Assembly: GCA_023376005.1 (NCBI GenBank)
Contig: CM042157.1
Span: forward strand, 16,311,089 to 16,375,088
Source of the DNA: Doryteuthis pealeii
Taxonomy: Eukaryota; Mollusca; Cephalopoda; Myopsida; Loliginidae
Direction of reading: 5' to 3'
DNA length: 64,000 nucleotides
Part shown: positions 9,600-21,420 of the stretch, in pieces
Numbering within the stretch: the first letter of the stretch is position 1
Layout: each line of letters begins with the position of its first letter
Program-made: the position numbers and the translations under genes
The notes under the pieces: generated by a model
Database searches by the model: none
What the model was told of the DNA's origin: nothing
Seen by the model: the letters and a program-made list of their open reading frames with translations, nothing else

Positions 9600-9720
9600 C
9601 GGGACGCGGCTTTGTTCAGATGATATGAGCACGCCGCCCTATATAATCGTAAGGTTTGTGTTCGATACCGGCCTAGCCAACTCAGCCACATGTGTAGCAC
9701 AGTGTTTGGGTAATCTGATC
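9600..9720 (+). repeat. tRNA-headed SINE fragment
   Basis: TTGTTCAGATGATATGAGCA (box A-like) and GTGTTCGATACCG (box B-like) are present. The cleaner A' copy at 30703-30800 reads TTCAGATGATAGAGCACC. In A it is cut off at the inversion junction near 9727. In A' it continues into a SINE body to about 30960. Confidence 0.5.
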
Positions 9721-9843
9721 TGTATTTGATATTTCTTCTATCATCTTGACTTGGTCTGGCATCTTCTAAGGTCTGGACTTTCTTGGGACTTCGGGTCTGG
9801 TTTTTTTCTGTAGGGATTCTCCTTATCAGAAGTCCTGTGTCAT

Positions 9844-10153
9844 TGTTAGTTTTTAGGTAATAAACACAAGACTTCGATTTACTTTTGATCTTATTTTATT
9901 GTTAAATAAATCCACACCAGACATCTGCTAACTACATAACGTGCGTATGCAGAGTGAGTCATAGTTTACATCTTCACTGCCTGATGTTCAACTGCAAACT
10001 GGGGACCGAACAGGTCCCACGTGACTGCACGTATTTTGGCGGGCTTCAGTAATTTTCCATTGAAAGACCCGGCCATGGTATGAAAAAGGGCCATCCCCTC
10101 AGAATTACAGGGGACCGACAATAATCTTATGCAACCGCATAGATTATGTAACA
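9844..10153 (-). mobile_element. LTR-like element (block B copy)
   Basis: Reverse complement of 9061-9378, with the TGTTAG and TGTAACA ends kept. Its leader follows on the minus strand at 9735-9843 and is truncated by the inversion junction. Confidence 0.55.
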
Positions 10154-10627
10154 TTATTATGTGCGTGATTAAATCGCATTGTGTTTTTATATACAAGGTC
10201 CGACAGAAAAAACTCTGAGATTTAAGAATTGGGTACTACGCAGGCGCTAGTGGCGTTGATTGGGTGGGACGAGTGTTTTTCACTAACAAAGTCATACAAT
10301 TTCAGTTGGCACCTTGTGGAATAGTGATTAAATGCGTTTGTGATGGGAAAACCATCTAAACTCTGTGTAGAAACATTTCGTGTCCGGTTTGCTCACCGGA
10401 TTAATCCTGCTTTGTGATTTATTTCCCCAGAAGGATACCCCGAAGGCCAAAGTCTTTGATACCCGAAGGCCAAAGTCTTTAAAGGTAGGCCACAAATGAC
10501 TGAGAAATCGAAAAGTTTTTATTGTTGTGAAAATTGTTGCAGAACAAGAGGCAAACATTAGAGGAAGCGCCGTGGAAATTCAGGTTGAGGTTTTGAAGAA
10601 CTTTAAAAAAAGTGATGAGAAAATGAA

Positions 10628-10699
<72 letters not shown>

Positions 10700-10867
10700 A
10701 AGAGAGAGAAGGAGAGCTCATTTCTCTATCTATACCTGAATTAAAGTTTTTTTTTTCTCGTTATTCAAGGCGTTTTTGTCCTGGTGATGAGCGATTACAC
10801 TGCTTTTAAACCAATGGCAAGAAAGGTGTTTTAATCATATAGTATCTTCTAATAGACAAACATCGTG

Positions 10868-11278
10868 CAAAAAAAGCCATTCCAAACATACCGTGATTAC
10901 AACTTATCATATCGTCGTGTAATAAAAGTCACTGAAGAGGAATATTAAACCTACTCTAAACAAATCGTAAAATCTAGGAAGTCCGTTTTGTGTACGGGGT
11001 TGTGATATCGGCTGTCAGCTTGGCAGTCCGGTTTCAAATCACGCACAGGGCGGCCTTCCTATCTATAGCTCTGCTGATGAGGCCTAATAGGCCGAAATGT
11101 ACATACAGAGATTGATTTTTCTCGATTTGTTTAGCCATACATTTTAAAATAGGCATTCCCGCCTAATTCATTATTAATTAATTAATTTTCAAAATTAGGT
11201 ACGACTCCAATTAAGCACATATTCTCCCAAAAATTGTCGGCAAAAAAAGCCATTCCAAACATACCGTGTTTACAACTT

Positions 11279-11283
<5 letters not shown>
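10868..11283 (+). repeat. ~375-nt hammerhead unit with direct-repeat ends (block B)
   Basis: The direct repeats are at 10868-10910 and 11241-11283, exactly 373 nt apart, each reading AAAAAAGCCATTCCAAACAT then ACCGTG and ACAACTTATCAT. The hammerhead sits between them. Beyond the second repeat the sequence drops into an AT run (11284-11331), so only one full unit plus the start of a second is present. Confidence 0.5.
11069..11110 (+). ncRNA. type I hammerhead ribozyme (block B, sense orientation)
   Basis: Stem I CTCTG 11069-11073. Core CTGATGA 11074-11080. Stem II GGCC 11081-11084 and GGCC 11090-11093 with loop TAATA. GAA 11094-11096. Stem III ATGTACAT 11097-11104. Cleavage-site A at 11105. 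Stem I closing CAGAG 11106-11110. The 42 nt are identical in all three block copies, although neighbouring sequence carries indels. Confidence 0.8.
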
Positions 11284-11335
<52 letters not shown>

Positions 11336-11393
11336 GTAAGTAAACAAACGATGTTTTATTTTTTATATGGCCTTTTTAGCGCCGACAATTTTT

Positions 11394-11518
11394 GGAGGAT
11401 ATGTGCTTAATTGAAGTCATACCTAATTTAGAAAAAATTAGTTAATAAATTAAATTCATTAATATCAACTAATTAATTTTCAAAATTAGGTATGACTTCA
11501 ATTAAGCACATATCCTCC
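11394..11518. mobile_element. palindromic MITE-like element (block B)
   Basis: Same TIRs as 7712-7838 (GGAGGATATGTGCTTAATTG and its complement), flanked by an AT run on the right. Confidence 0.6.
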
Positions 11519-12852
11519 TATATATATATATATATATATATATATACTAGACAAAACGTGACCCGTTGGGTCACCCATTCAGCTCTGGGTAGATAGTTGA
11601 GATTAGGGAAAAGGGAGTTAGCAAAGCGAATAAAATTGATAAATAAATAAATAAATACGGCCGGACGAACCATATAATATATATATATAATATATAATAT
11701 ATATATATATAATCTTGAATGTGATCTATGTTGCTTTTCTTATTTAAGTTCAAAACGTGAGAGATGATTCTGCCGGACCCTACATAAATTGATGTGTGGT
11801 GTCTGTTGTATTGAGTCCTTGTTGTATTCTTTGATGTAGTTGGTAGAAGCAGCGTACAATTGATCCAACCTGATAAATCTTGACTAATTTACTTCAAACT
11901 CAGCAGATAAGATGCACGTGGAGACAGACGTTGCCAACAATCTGCACAACAGCTTTACTGTTCGTTTTTAATTTACGGCTTTATTTTCACGTACCAATGT
12001 TTTACTTTCGGCGTTTCAGATAGAAATAGTCTTCTTAAAAAACAAACAAAAAAAGGCGCTCATTCTTTTTAAAGCTTTTTTTTTTTTGTTTTTATTTTTA
12101 TTTTTTTGTTTTGTTCTCTTTTTTTTTTTTTTTTTTTTTTGTTTAAGAATTATTTTTTACCCCATATAAATCTACCAGTCCCTATTTTAAACAAATATTC
12201 TGACAAACAACAAACATGTACGCAGCATTATATTTCGCAAACCTGTCATTATTTTTTTATTCTTTATTTTAACGGATACTTTTAGGTTCCATTAAATCCT
12301 TTTGTTTTTTGTTTTTTTTTCTTTTTTTCACTTTCTTTTTTTTTCAAATAAGTTGTAAAAAATGTTTTGCTTCGTTTTACGTTCACCTTTGTATTTATTT
12401 TACCTCTTACCAATATGTGTTCGCCATTTTTTATTCTCTTTCTGGAATAGTCAGGGTTTTTTTTTTGTTTCTTTCTTTTTGTCCTTTTTATTGTCTTTAC
12501 GTGTTTTTTTTCTGTTATGTATTTTTGATTGATTTATTTTATTTGTTCTTCTGTATTGGATCTACTGCTGTTGTTGTTGTTGTGCTGGTGTGACGAGTAG
12601 CAATAGTAGCAGCAGCAGCCGCAGCCGCGGGAAAACAACTGAGAAGGAGAGGCGGGGAAGGTGGTGGGGGAGAAGGTGATGGAGGGAGGGGAGGTTTCAT
12701 TCATTCATCAGCGTAAGAAGAACGAAAAGATCCTTCCATTTTACGAACTTAACCAGCATCTCCTCCCGCCACACCGCCCCAACAATTCATAATGACGTCA
12801 TTACACGAACGATTTCGCACCTTTTATTTGTTCTCTCTATTATTCGAAACAC

Positions 12853-12918
<66 letters not shown>

Positions 12919-12982
12919 ATCTCTCTCTTCTCTCTCTCTCACGTACACACACACTCTCACATACACACACAACACACACACA

Positions 12983-13032
<50 letters not shown>

Positions 13033-13044
13033 CTCTCTCCTCTC

Positions 13045-13077
<33 letters not shown>

Positions 13078-13810
13078 CTGCCATTACTATAGGTCTGTTT
13101 TTCTTTCTTGCTTGCTTTTTCTTCTTTCCTAGGAGGGAATATAAATTAAGACTTTACTTCTTTGTACTTTCCTTTCGTTTTTCAATGTTATGTTATTCTT
13201 TTCACAAAACGGCTAGTCTTACATTTATTGCTTTTCTTCCTTTTTTTCTTTATTTACTTTGAAATCAACTCCAGGTTTCTTCTTTCTATCTTTCTTTTTC
13301 CTTTCTTTTTTCTCTTTTTCTTTGAGAATAATCATAGTTCTGTTCTTTCTCTCTTTCTGTTATTTTTTTTTCTTTCTTTGGGAACGTCATTTTTTTTCCA
13401 ATCTTTTTTTGTTTGTAATTTCTATCTTTCAGAATAACTCCAGGTCTTTTCTATCATTCTTTGTTTTTGTTTCTGTTGTGTTTTCTTCTTTCTTAAAAAA
13501 TGACACGCATGTTCTTTCTTTCTTTCTTCTTCTTTCTTTCTTTCTGTGCAAAATCTGTTCTTTCTTTCTTTTTTCTTTCTCTGAGAGAAACAAACACACA
13601 TTCTTTCTTTCTTTCTTCCTTGCTTTCTTTCTTTCTCCCAGATGCATGCCCTATCTTTCTTCTTTCTTTCAGAGCAAATATGTTCTTTCTATCTTTTTTC
13701 TCTTAGAGCAACTACCTTCTTTTTTTTCTTTCTTTCATTCTTTCTTTTTTTTTTTCAGAGCAAAATATGTGATGTCTTTCTTTTTCTTAGAGCACTAGCC
13801 GCATCCTTCT

Positions 13811-13850
<40 letters not shown>

Positions 13851-14130
13851 TCCTTCAGAGCAAATATGTTATTTCTATCTTTCTTTCTCTTAGAATCTTC
13901 TTTATTTCTTTATTTCTTTCTTTCAGAACAGTTCTATTCTGTTCTTTCTTCTCTCTTTCTTTCTCTCTTTCTTTCGCTCTTTTCCTTTTTCTTCTGATTG
14001 TACCGTATTTGTTATCTTCTTCCCTTTTATATTTCTTTTTCTTTATCATTTGTGCATTCAATTTTGACAATTTTCCCCTTTGCCTCCATATTCTTAATTT
14101 TCCCTTTGATATATCCGACCTCGCTTACCA
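12853..14130. repeat. compound TC/AC microsatellite and polypyrimidine tract (block B)
   Basis: Reverse complement of 5230-6432. The Phe/Ser/Leu open frames here are repeat translations. Confidence 0.85.
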
Positions 14131-14218
14131 GATGGATCTTCCAATGATAAACGTCAAATAGTTTCACGCGTGGCAAGTGCATGTGTCAAAATTACATTCA
14201 CATAAAATAAAAAAGATA

Positions 14219-14263
<45 letters not shown>

Positions 14264-14266
<3 letters not shown>

Positions 14267-14379
14267 AGGTGCGTCAAAAAAGTATCGAAATATTTTACTA
14301 TTTTAACACACCATGTATTCAGAAAATTAACGTTCATTTATTTTTCATTTCTATCTTGGTAAATACAGCTTTAAACGTG

Positions 14380-14384
<5 letters not shown>
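14264..14384 (+). mobile_element. mariner-type MITE (block B)
   Basis: Starts CAAGGTGCGTCAAAAAAGTA and ends GCTTTAAACGTGGTA between AT runs. It corresponds to 4914-5039. Confidence 0.5.
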
Positions 14385-14452
<68 letters not shown>

Positions 14453-14860
14453 AATAGACAGAGAGTTTAATTCGTCACAAAGAGAAAAAGATTGAGACAG
14501 AAAGTGTGTGTGGGGGGGTAATATATATAATGAATGGTAAATAAAAAAATGAATAAAAAGAAAAAGAAAAAAAAGACTGTTAGAGAAAGAAAAATCAGGA
14601 TTTCTGTAACGGAATGAAACGAAGGAAGGAAGAAAGAACATGTGTGTAGTTGCAATGAAAGAATGAAGAGAAAAAGAGCATATTTGCTATGAGAGGAAGA
14701 AAGAAAAGAGACTGAAAAGTGAGACTGAATGAAGGAATATAAAAGAAAATCAAAATATATCAAAAAAAAAAATAATGGGAAGAGGACACTAAAAAAAGAA
14801 AAGGCTGAAAACTACAGGCCATCTTTTAGTTCAATTTGTACCAATGTCAGAAGTTGAGAA

Positions 14861-15077
14861 TCATCCGGTGGGGATCGAACTCACTAGAGATGGTTTGCGA
14901 ACATAGCTCGCTAAACCTACGTTACGCGGGACGCCTGGAAAATATAGTTTTTATTTACTTAGCTTAGCTTAGGTGTGGCACAAGACCGAAGTATGGATGC
15001 CCAAATGAGAAACGAACTCATTAACAATAGTCTACGAATCTAAGTTGCTAACCATTACGCTACGTGAGGTACCATGA
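14861..15077 (-). repeat. two adjacent tRNA-like SINE heads (block B)
   Basis: Reverse complements of the 4224-4345 and 4362-4450 units. Box B sequences GAGTTCGATCCCCACC and GAGTTCGTTTCTC are intact on the minus strand. Confidence 0.5.
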
Positions 15078-15508
15078 CAGATATGTTTACATACAGAGGG
15101 GGAGACAGACAGACAGACGGGGAGACAGACAGACAGACAGACAGATAGGGCGTGCGGAAGAGTACGTATAAATAGGTTTGCCAAGTGCATTTCAAAACGA
15201 ATCTGTTTCTAAAGAAGCAACCGAGTTGAAAACAAAGAATTTTTCTTCAGACTTGAGGAGACTGTTTGAAAGATGGGGAATCCCCATGGCAAGCGGGGTG
15301 TTCGCTGATATTTGATTGTTCATATTATCAGCGAACTTGGAAGGTAGTATTGTTGTAGATTCTGTTTTGTTCGGATCTCGTTTCGAAAAACGCCTGAATA
15401 TGATTAAAAGGTAGCCATTTTAAAAAAAAATAATAGTTTGTCCAAAACAACAGAATCAGAATAAAAATATCTACTTTTCTTTAAATCTCAGAGGTGAATG
15501 ATCTATGT

Positions 15509-15722
15509 TAGTCACTAGAGGCGTGGTGGTGTAATGTTTACCGTTGTAGAAAATGGACTCGCGAGATGGGTTCCAAGTCATGGACTTAGCTGTTTGCATT
15601 TACCATAGCGCTAATACACTTGGGAAAGGTATGAATCTAACTATTCTCCCTCCAGCTATGGATAAGTAAAAGGGCAGACTGAAGCTCTTGAATCTTGGTT
15701 AGGCGACCAGTCTAGACTGATA
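15509..15722 (+). repeat. tRNA-headed SINE, family 2 (block B)
   Basis: Begins GAGGCGTGGTGGTGTAATG, the cleaner head of the three block copies. It runs through the CCCTCCAGCTATGGATAAG body. Confidence 0.6.
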
Positions 15723-15863
15723 TCGATAGATCGATACATACGCCAAATCTTTATAAGTATATTTGAGTTCTTAAATGTGGTTGAATCTTATCAAAGTAGC
15801 ATTTGATATCATCCACTTTATATAATATATATATATATATATTTATAATATATATATATATAT

Positions 15864-16001
15864 AGCTGTGTTAAAAATGTATCGAGATTGAAGCTGTATT
15901 TACCAAAATAGAAATAGAACCATGAATGGAGCGTTGATTTTTTTTAAGATACAAGGTGTGTCAAAAAGTACAAAAATCTCGATACTTTTTTGACACGCCT
16001 T

Positions 16002-16052
<51 letters not shown>

Positions 16053-16282
16053 ATGAAGAGATGGAAGTGAATCCGACGGTATGTAGTATATTAAGAAAAT
16101 TGAAAAAAACACAGGTTTCAATAAGTTGAGTGGTAAGTTTATTGGCCGACGCTGTAGTGTTTTGATCTATTAATTAGATGCCCTGAAGATGATCTAATTA
16201 ATAGATCGAAACACTGCAGCGTCTGCCAATAAACTTACCACTCAACTTATTGAAACCTGTGTTTTTTTCAATTTTCTTAATA

Positions 16283-16287
<5 letters not shown>
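15864..16287. mobile_element. mariner-type MITE plus fold-back element (block B)
   Basis: MITE at 15864-16001 and fold-back element at 16086-16287. The hairpin motif is on the plus strand at 16183-16212: CTGAAGA, one extra T, stem GATCT/AGATC, GAAAC. An AT run separates the two, as in block A. Confidence 0.6.
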
Positions 16288-16348
<61 letters not shown>

Positions 16349-16699
16349 TGACAAGTTATATTGATTATTTCGGATCAATTCCATTTAATTTTGATCGCTG
16401 AATTAAAAAGAAAATCATTTTTCTCCATCACGTTCCTTTTCCGAGAAAACACGTTTCATAGTTTTAAATTAAAGTTTGTTGTATTTTTAAAAACGTTTTA
16501 TACTGCATGTATGGCAAGTATGTAGATACACCTGGCAAATTATTTGGAGTGATTCTTATTTATTTTCTGAGCTAAATTAAAAACCAAAAAAAAACAGGGT
16601 CATATCCCATCACGTAATATATTGAAAAAAAAAAAGAAAGAAAAACAACGTATTTCACTTATATGATTTGCACTAGATTTTTGAATTTCAATTGATTTG

Positions 16700-17185
16700 T
16701 TTTGTTTTACGGCATATCAACCTCAATGGGTCATTTAATGCTGATTACGTTTTTTTTGAATGAAATTGGGTTATAATGTTATATTTTCTAAAAAGTTTTT
16801 TTTTCTTTGACATATTTTTCTTTTGTAATGAACTTTTAGATGTTTTTGTTCCACATATATTTTTGTGTTTTCATTTTTTGGAAGATTTTTAGATTTTTTG
16901 TTGTAGATGTGTGCCTCTTTTATGTATTCCAAGTAGTTTTTCTTTCTGGAGGTTTAATTTGGTAATACCTGCTTTTAGACTTTGGTTGTTGTAGTATTTT
17001 TTATCGTATTTGTTTTAGGTTTGCCCTACATTCTTGTATACAAAAATGGTGTATTGATATGCTGTGGGTTTTTGGCATGGTTAATGCAAATATGGGGCTA
17101 GCTTCTTTTTTTGAGGAGTTATGAATGGGTAATGTATGAGTGTCCATATTCTTAGTCTGGATATACTAAAAGATAAGTTTTGTAT
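16700..17185 (-). pseudogene. I/Jockey-like LINE C-terminal remnant (block B)
   Basis: Reverse complement of 2196-2640 with extra indels that break the frame in more places. The minus-strand peptide SISRLRIWTLIHYPFITPQK shows the conserved RLRI block with a frameshift straight after it. Confidence 0.6.
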
Positions 17186-18215
17186 ACTCGATATGAGACC
17201 TTTTACTAAATCAATCAACCTCTTGTTTAAAGGAGAAAATAATTCCTCACAATCCATTTCTCGTTGAAGCATAGGCCATTTTAATTACTGCAAAGTAAAA
17301 GCATAAATTTTCTGGTGCCAAACTATTGAAGCGGGTTTTTCTTAAAAGATCAAATCCAAAAAAAACAATACAAGTCAATCCAGCAAAAATCAAGAAACGA
17401 ACACGTGAAGGAAGAAGTGTTGGAGTCAGAGTCAGTTAGTGCAAGAAACAAATCGTATTTTATATAGTAACGGGAACAAAAATAAAACAAAAAGAAAAAG
17501 TTAAATAAAAAATGAAGACTAGATGGAGATAAGTAAAAATCGGATCCAATAAATATAGTAGTTTTTCTGGGTTTATTTGGTAGAATATCTGTTTTTAGAT
17601 TTAATGGAATTAAATTCATTTCGATGACAATTATTTGAATTTACTGCTTGCCTAATATCAAGATCCATTTTTAAACAATAGGCTATTTTTCTTTATAAAT
17701 ATGATAACCGGATAGAAAAAAAAAAAACTACAATCTTGTGTCAAAATCATTCTTCAGCAGCATTGTTGTTTACATAAATTTTCATAAGCAACTTTATGAT
17801 TTATCGTACGTTACTGTATTAGAATATTTTATATACATTTTATGGTGTTTAGTTATGGGGGCTATTTGATGTCAATATTTAATAAAAGTGGTTCCAAAAA
17901 TTTAAAAAAGACCAATGAAACAATCAAGCACAATGGGCATAGAAGACAAACTCTTGATTAAACAAACAAAATTGCTATTTAACAAAATGTAGTACAAAAA
18001 GGCCAGCAATTGATACTGGGCGAGACGGTTCAGACAAAAGTTATTTTTTTAAAGTTAATGTAAAAAATGTAAAGCTGATATTTCACCTATTCACAAAAGT
18101 GAGAAAGAAAAGTGTACAAGTTTTTTAAGGTCACAATAATCATTAGTCAGGCAATAGTTGTAACTGAATATTTAGTCTTGTTCTCTTAAAGGATAATCAT
18201 TTCAAAGAGAGAGAG

Positions 18216-18284
<69 letters not shown>

Positions 18285-18799
18285 AGGAGAGAGAGAGAGA
18301 TAGTTCGTAACCTTCTGCATTAAAAAGTCTCCTTAAACATGTGACAAGGATTCTTTTAGGCGAGGCAAAAATCTTTCGCTGCTTGAAAATGAAAAAAGTC
18401 TGGTTTAAAATAGAAATTCCAGGTAAGGCTCCGCGAGGCTCCCCTCGAGCAAGTTTTTTCTTTTTTTTTTGCGGGAACGGCGGAGGAAATATCTGGGCTG
18501 GGTTTGAAAAATAAAGCCTTTTATCATACACAAACAAGTCTTGTTAAATTGGATTAAGTTTTAAAAAAGAATGACCAGCCCAACACGGAAAAGCAACCCC
18601 CAGAAGAATCAGCCCGAGGACAACAGTATTAAGAAGAGAAGATGGCGACCGAGTTTAGAATGAGAGGAACAGATAAGGAGAGTTAAAAGTAAGGAACAAA
18701 GTCACCAACAGGAACCCCGCAGCCCAGATCAAGTTTTGCGAAAGGAATGAAATTTTGCTTTTCACCGTATTGTCAGTAAACCAAATAATCAAGTAGCTC

Positions 18800-18899
18800 N
18801 NNNNNNNNNNNNNNNNNNNNNNNNNNNNNNNNNNNNNNNNNNNNNNNNNNNNNNNNNNNNNNNNNNNNNNNNNNNNNNNNNNNNNNNNNNNNNNNNNNN
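18800..18899. other. assembly gap of exactly 100 N
   Basis: One hundred N is the conventional filler for a gap of unknown size. It falls at the end of block B, so the relation between B and the sequence to its right is not established by this window. Confidence 0.99.
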
Positions 18900-19415
18900 T
18901 CGCGTAACAACGTTTTTTGTCTGGACCTCAGGAACTTGTTCGGACTCGGCGAAACCTTCTTTTTCGACCTCGGAGGCTCATGGAACGCAGACGCATAACC
19001 ATCAACTGAACGGAGGCCGGACGACTTACCACGCGAAAAACTCGAACATTTTCAAACACCGGCTTACCTTCAGCTTACTTAATAAAAACATACGTATGCC
19101 GCGCCCCCGTCGAAAGTATTCTAAAGAATTATCAAGTTACTCTCTCTAAAAAACCTCCTGAAGATCGGGATTTACTCCCGAAAACTATTAGAGAAACAAC
19201 AGGTAGTATAAAACGATATTCTTTAACAACCTATTTCCCAATTGCTTTTCCATTTTGCCGTTCCTATAATTTTCTATTTACAGTAGTCACTAATGGCTTC
19301 AACAAAGTATTTTAAAAAAAAAAGAGCTTACATATTATATATAATATTATATATATATAATATTATATATAGGAAATAAACATTTAGGAAGAAAAATCTG
19401 ATCAAAATGGTGAGT

Positions 19416-19520
19416 AAATGTTGAGGAAACATGTAACATAAGTGCAATTTCCAATCAAAAGGGGGAAAATATCACTAATGTTTAACGCTTTGTGTTTTAT
19501 CTACTGTGGTTCCTCAACAT
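19416..19520. mobile_element. small MITE-like element
   Basis: Inverted ends ATGTTGAGGAAAC (left) and its near complement GTGGTTCCTCAACAT (right), about 105 bp, between AT-rich flanks. No coding content. Confidence 0.35.
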
Positions 19521-19558
19521 TATATATAATTATATATATATTAATATATATATATATA

Positions 19559-19841
19559 AAGAATGGAAAGGAGTAAACCTACTCGAGTTTATCGGATTGA
19601 TTCTCAGACGTTACTTTAATTAATCGAGTTTACGATTAATCTTAGGGTGTTATAAAACATGCCCGTTTGGAATGGACTTAACCTTTAGCATTCATCATAA
19701 ATGTTCAAAAGTTAAGTTCCCATTCCAACGGCAATGTTTATAACACCTAAGAATTAATTCGTAAACTCGATAATTTAAAGTAGTACTTCTCCGAAGAATC
19801 AATCGATTTGAAACTCAGAGTAGGTTATCCTTTCCATTCTT
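19559..19841. mobile_element. 283-bp palindromic MITE
   Basis: The ends AAGAATGGAAAGGA and its complement TCCTTTCCATTCTT match. Nearly the whole length folds back (CTCGAGTTTATCG pairs with the right arm, and ATTCCAAACGGGC-type centres pair), with mismatches in both arms. It lies next to AT runs. There is no transposase. Confidence 0.6.
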
Positions 19842-20824
19842 AAAATAATAGACTTTATGCTTCATCATTTGTACTTGAGCACTTGGCTTTTGTTTTTTCT
19901 AAACCTTAACCTCTGGTATTGTTGCGTTTCCACGATGCGTTCTGTATACCACACGGTAAGTTAACTGATACATATATATATATATATATATAATATACTA
20001 TATACTACTATATATATATAGTTCGCGTATATTTGATCTGATTTCTTTTCTAAGACGATAACTGTTACGCTAAGTCTCACTTACATTCTTCATGTTCTCA
20101 TTACCGATGCTAGGTTGGAGACCATTTTTGTGAGTTCGCCTTCCCGCAGGTTGCTTTATTTGTCTAGCCTTGTGCCATAATTGGTAAATCACCTTATATA
20201 TCTCGGGGTTTCCTTTTTCCTTTTTCTAAATGTTCTCTGTTACTGTTTTTTTGGCGGCTTCGAGCATGAAGCTCCCTGTGTCTCCCTTGATTCTTTTTTT
20301 CAAAGCTACGCCCGTCGTTTCTGAAGAGAAGAGATTTCAGACAGTGGACGTGATTAAGGAGAATGGATGGCAATTTCGAAAGAAGAAATTGCGCAGACCT
20401 TTTGAGACAGGGTGCTTTGCAAAGGGGAACGACAAGTGCCATTATCCGGGATAGGCTTTTCTTCATCTTTTCTTCTTTAGTATTCTGTCCTTATGCCTGT
20501 TCTTCGCTCAATATAAACATAACAAAAAACGTGTGGATATGATGATGCTAATATTTCTTCTAGCAAATATGTTGTATCAGCAATAAATTTCTCTTTATTT
20601 CTATTATGTTTATATATCTTTTCTTATAAAGAGATTTTCTTAAAACTCAATTGGACAAGTCTTTATCGAGAAACTGCATATGGAATCTATGAAATATTGG
20701 GGATGTTGATATTATTCTTAGAAGATACAACATGGCCCCGTCGGGAAGAAGTGAATTAGTGAAAAGTGATATTTCCGTTCTGATTTTTATTTGATATTTA
20801 TATCTTTTAAGAATAATCGTACAA

Positions 20825-21037
20825 TCGCGCTTGGTGTAATGGTTACAGTCGTAGGAAAAGGATTTGTCGGCTCGGTGTTTCAAATCAAGGGACGAGGCTA
20901 TTTCTCTCGAATGTTTGAGAAAAACACAATATGAGTCTAGGTAAAAAATAATACATAAGTTAATAGGGTAGATATTCTAGCCAAAACAAGACATTAGATT
21001 TTATAGTTCCCAAAATTCACACCTCATTGTCGTTAAT
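20825..21037 (+). repeat. tRNA-headed SINE
   Basis: GCTTGGTGTAATGGTTACAG (box A-like) and GTGTTTCAAATCAAGG (box B-like) at tRNA spacing. The body runs to the start of the next SINE at 21038, where block A' begins. Confidence 0.5.
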
Positions 21038-21420
21038 TGACACATGGCCCCTAGTGGATTAAGGTAGTTAGGTAAGAGAGTTCTAAGTGACAGTTTATCT
21101 CTGGATCCCGAGTTCTCAATTCTGAGTAGAGGCAGTTACGAAAATAATTAACACAACTCCTAACCCCAGCTATGGTTAGCGGAATGAGAACAGGATACCC
21201 CTGTGGAGACTAAATAAAGGGTTAGCGTTCAAAGTTCCGTGATGGCTCCCGGTTTCGAAAAGAAGGTTCCCCGAGTCACGACAAGAAATACCTGAAGAAG
21301 GCCGAGAGCTGCGGATATCGGCCGAAACGTTGTACAAATAACATGAAGATGGGGGACCGAAATAAGTGCAAGGGATAATACTAATGAACGAGGCTGTTTC
21401 GCATTTCACAATAGCGCATA
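21038..21420 (+). repeat. tRNA-headed SINE with hammerhead-like hairpin (A')
   Basis: Same element as 1-370 but with at least ten single-base insertions, for example in the hairpin stem (GGCCGAGAGCTGCGGATATC). The density of insertions is much higher than 2 kb downstream, which suggests residual sequencing error. Confidence 0.55.

Larger units (their letters stand above)
9728..18799 (-). repeat. block B: inverted copy of positions ~677-9497
   Basis: From about 9728 the plus strand is the reverse complement of block A, in reverse order, to the N gap. The arms are about 9 kb and the unpaired centre is about 230 bp (9497-9727). B differs from A mostly by 1-3-base indels in homopolymers and microsatellites, and B seems the noisier copy (around 17280-17400 it has many single-base insertions). 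Contents in order: LTR-like unit, hammerhead unit, MITE, purine tract, SINEs, mariner MITEs, fold-back element, LINE remnant, TC run. A fold-back sequencing read or an assembly error is as likely as a genomic palindrome. Confidence 0.9.
18900..20820. other. spacer between blocks, AT-rich, no supported gene
   Basis: Unique in this window apart from two fold-back elements. Opposed open frames at 20194-20466 (-) and 20230-20454 (+) cover about 270 bases of unusually mixed composition (MALVVPLCKAPCLKRSAQFL on the minus strand). I do not recognise either. Scattered extra bases around 21100-21480 suggest a poorly polished contig end, so frames here may be broken artificially. Confidence 0.4.

Noticed and set aside
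1..18799. Host-gene hairpin or inverted terminal structure of a giant transposon
   Set aside because: The inverted copy includes unrelated repeats and microsatellites in order, has no transposon-type ends, and abuts an N gap. Duplication or an assembly cause is simpler.
20194..20466. Opposed open frames as a real gene
   Set aside because: No recognisable domain, no splice signals I would trust, and the region is likely error-prone. Kept only as a note under the spacer.
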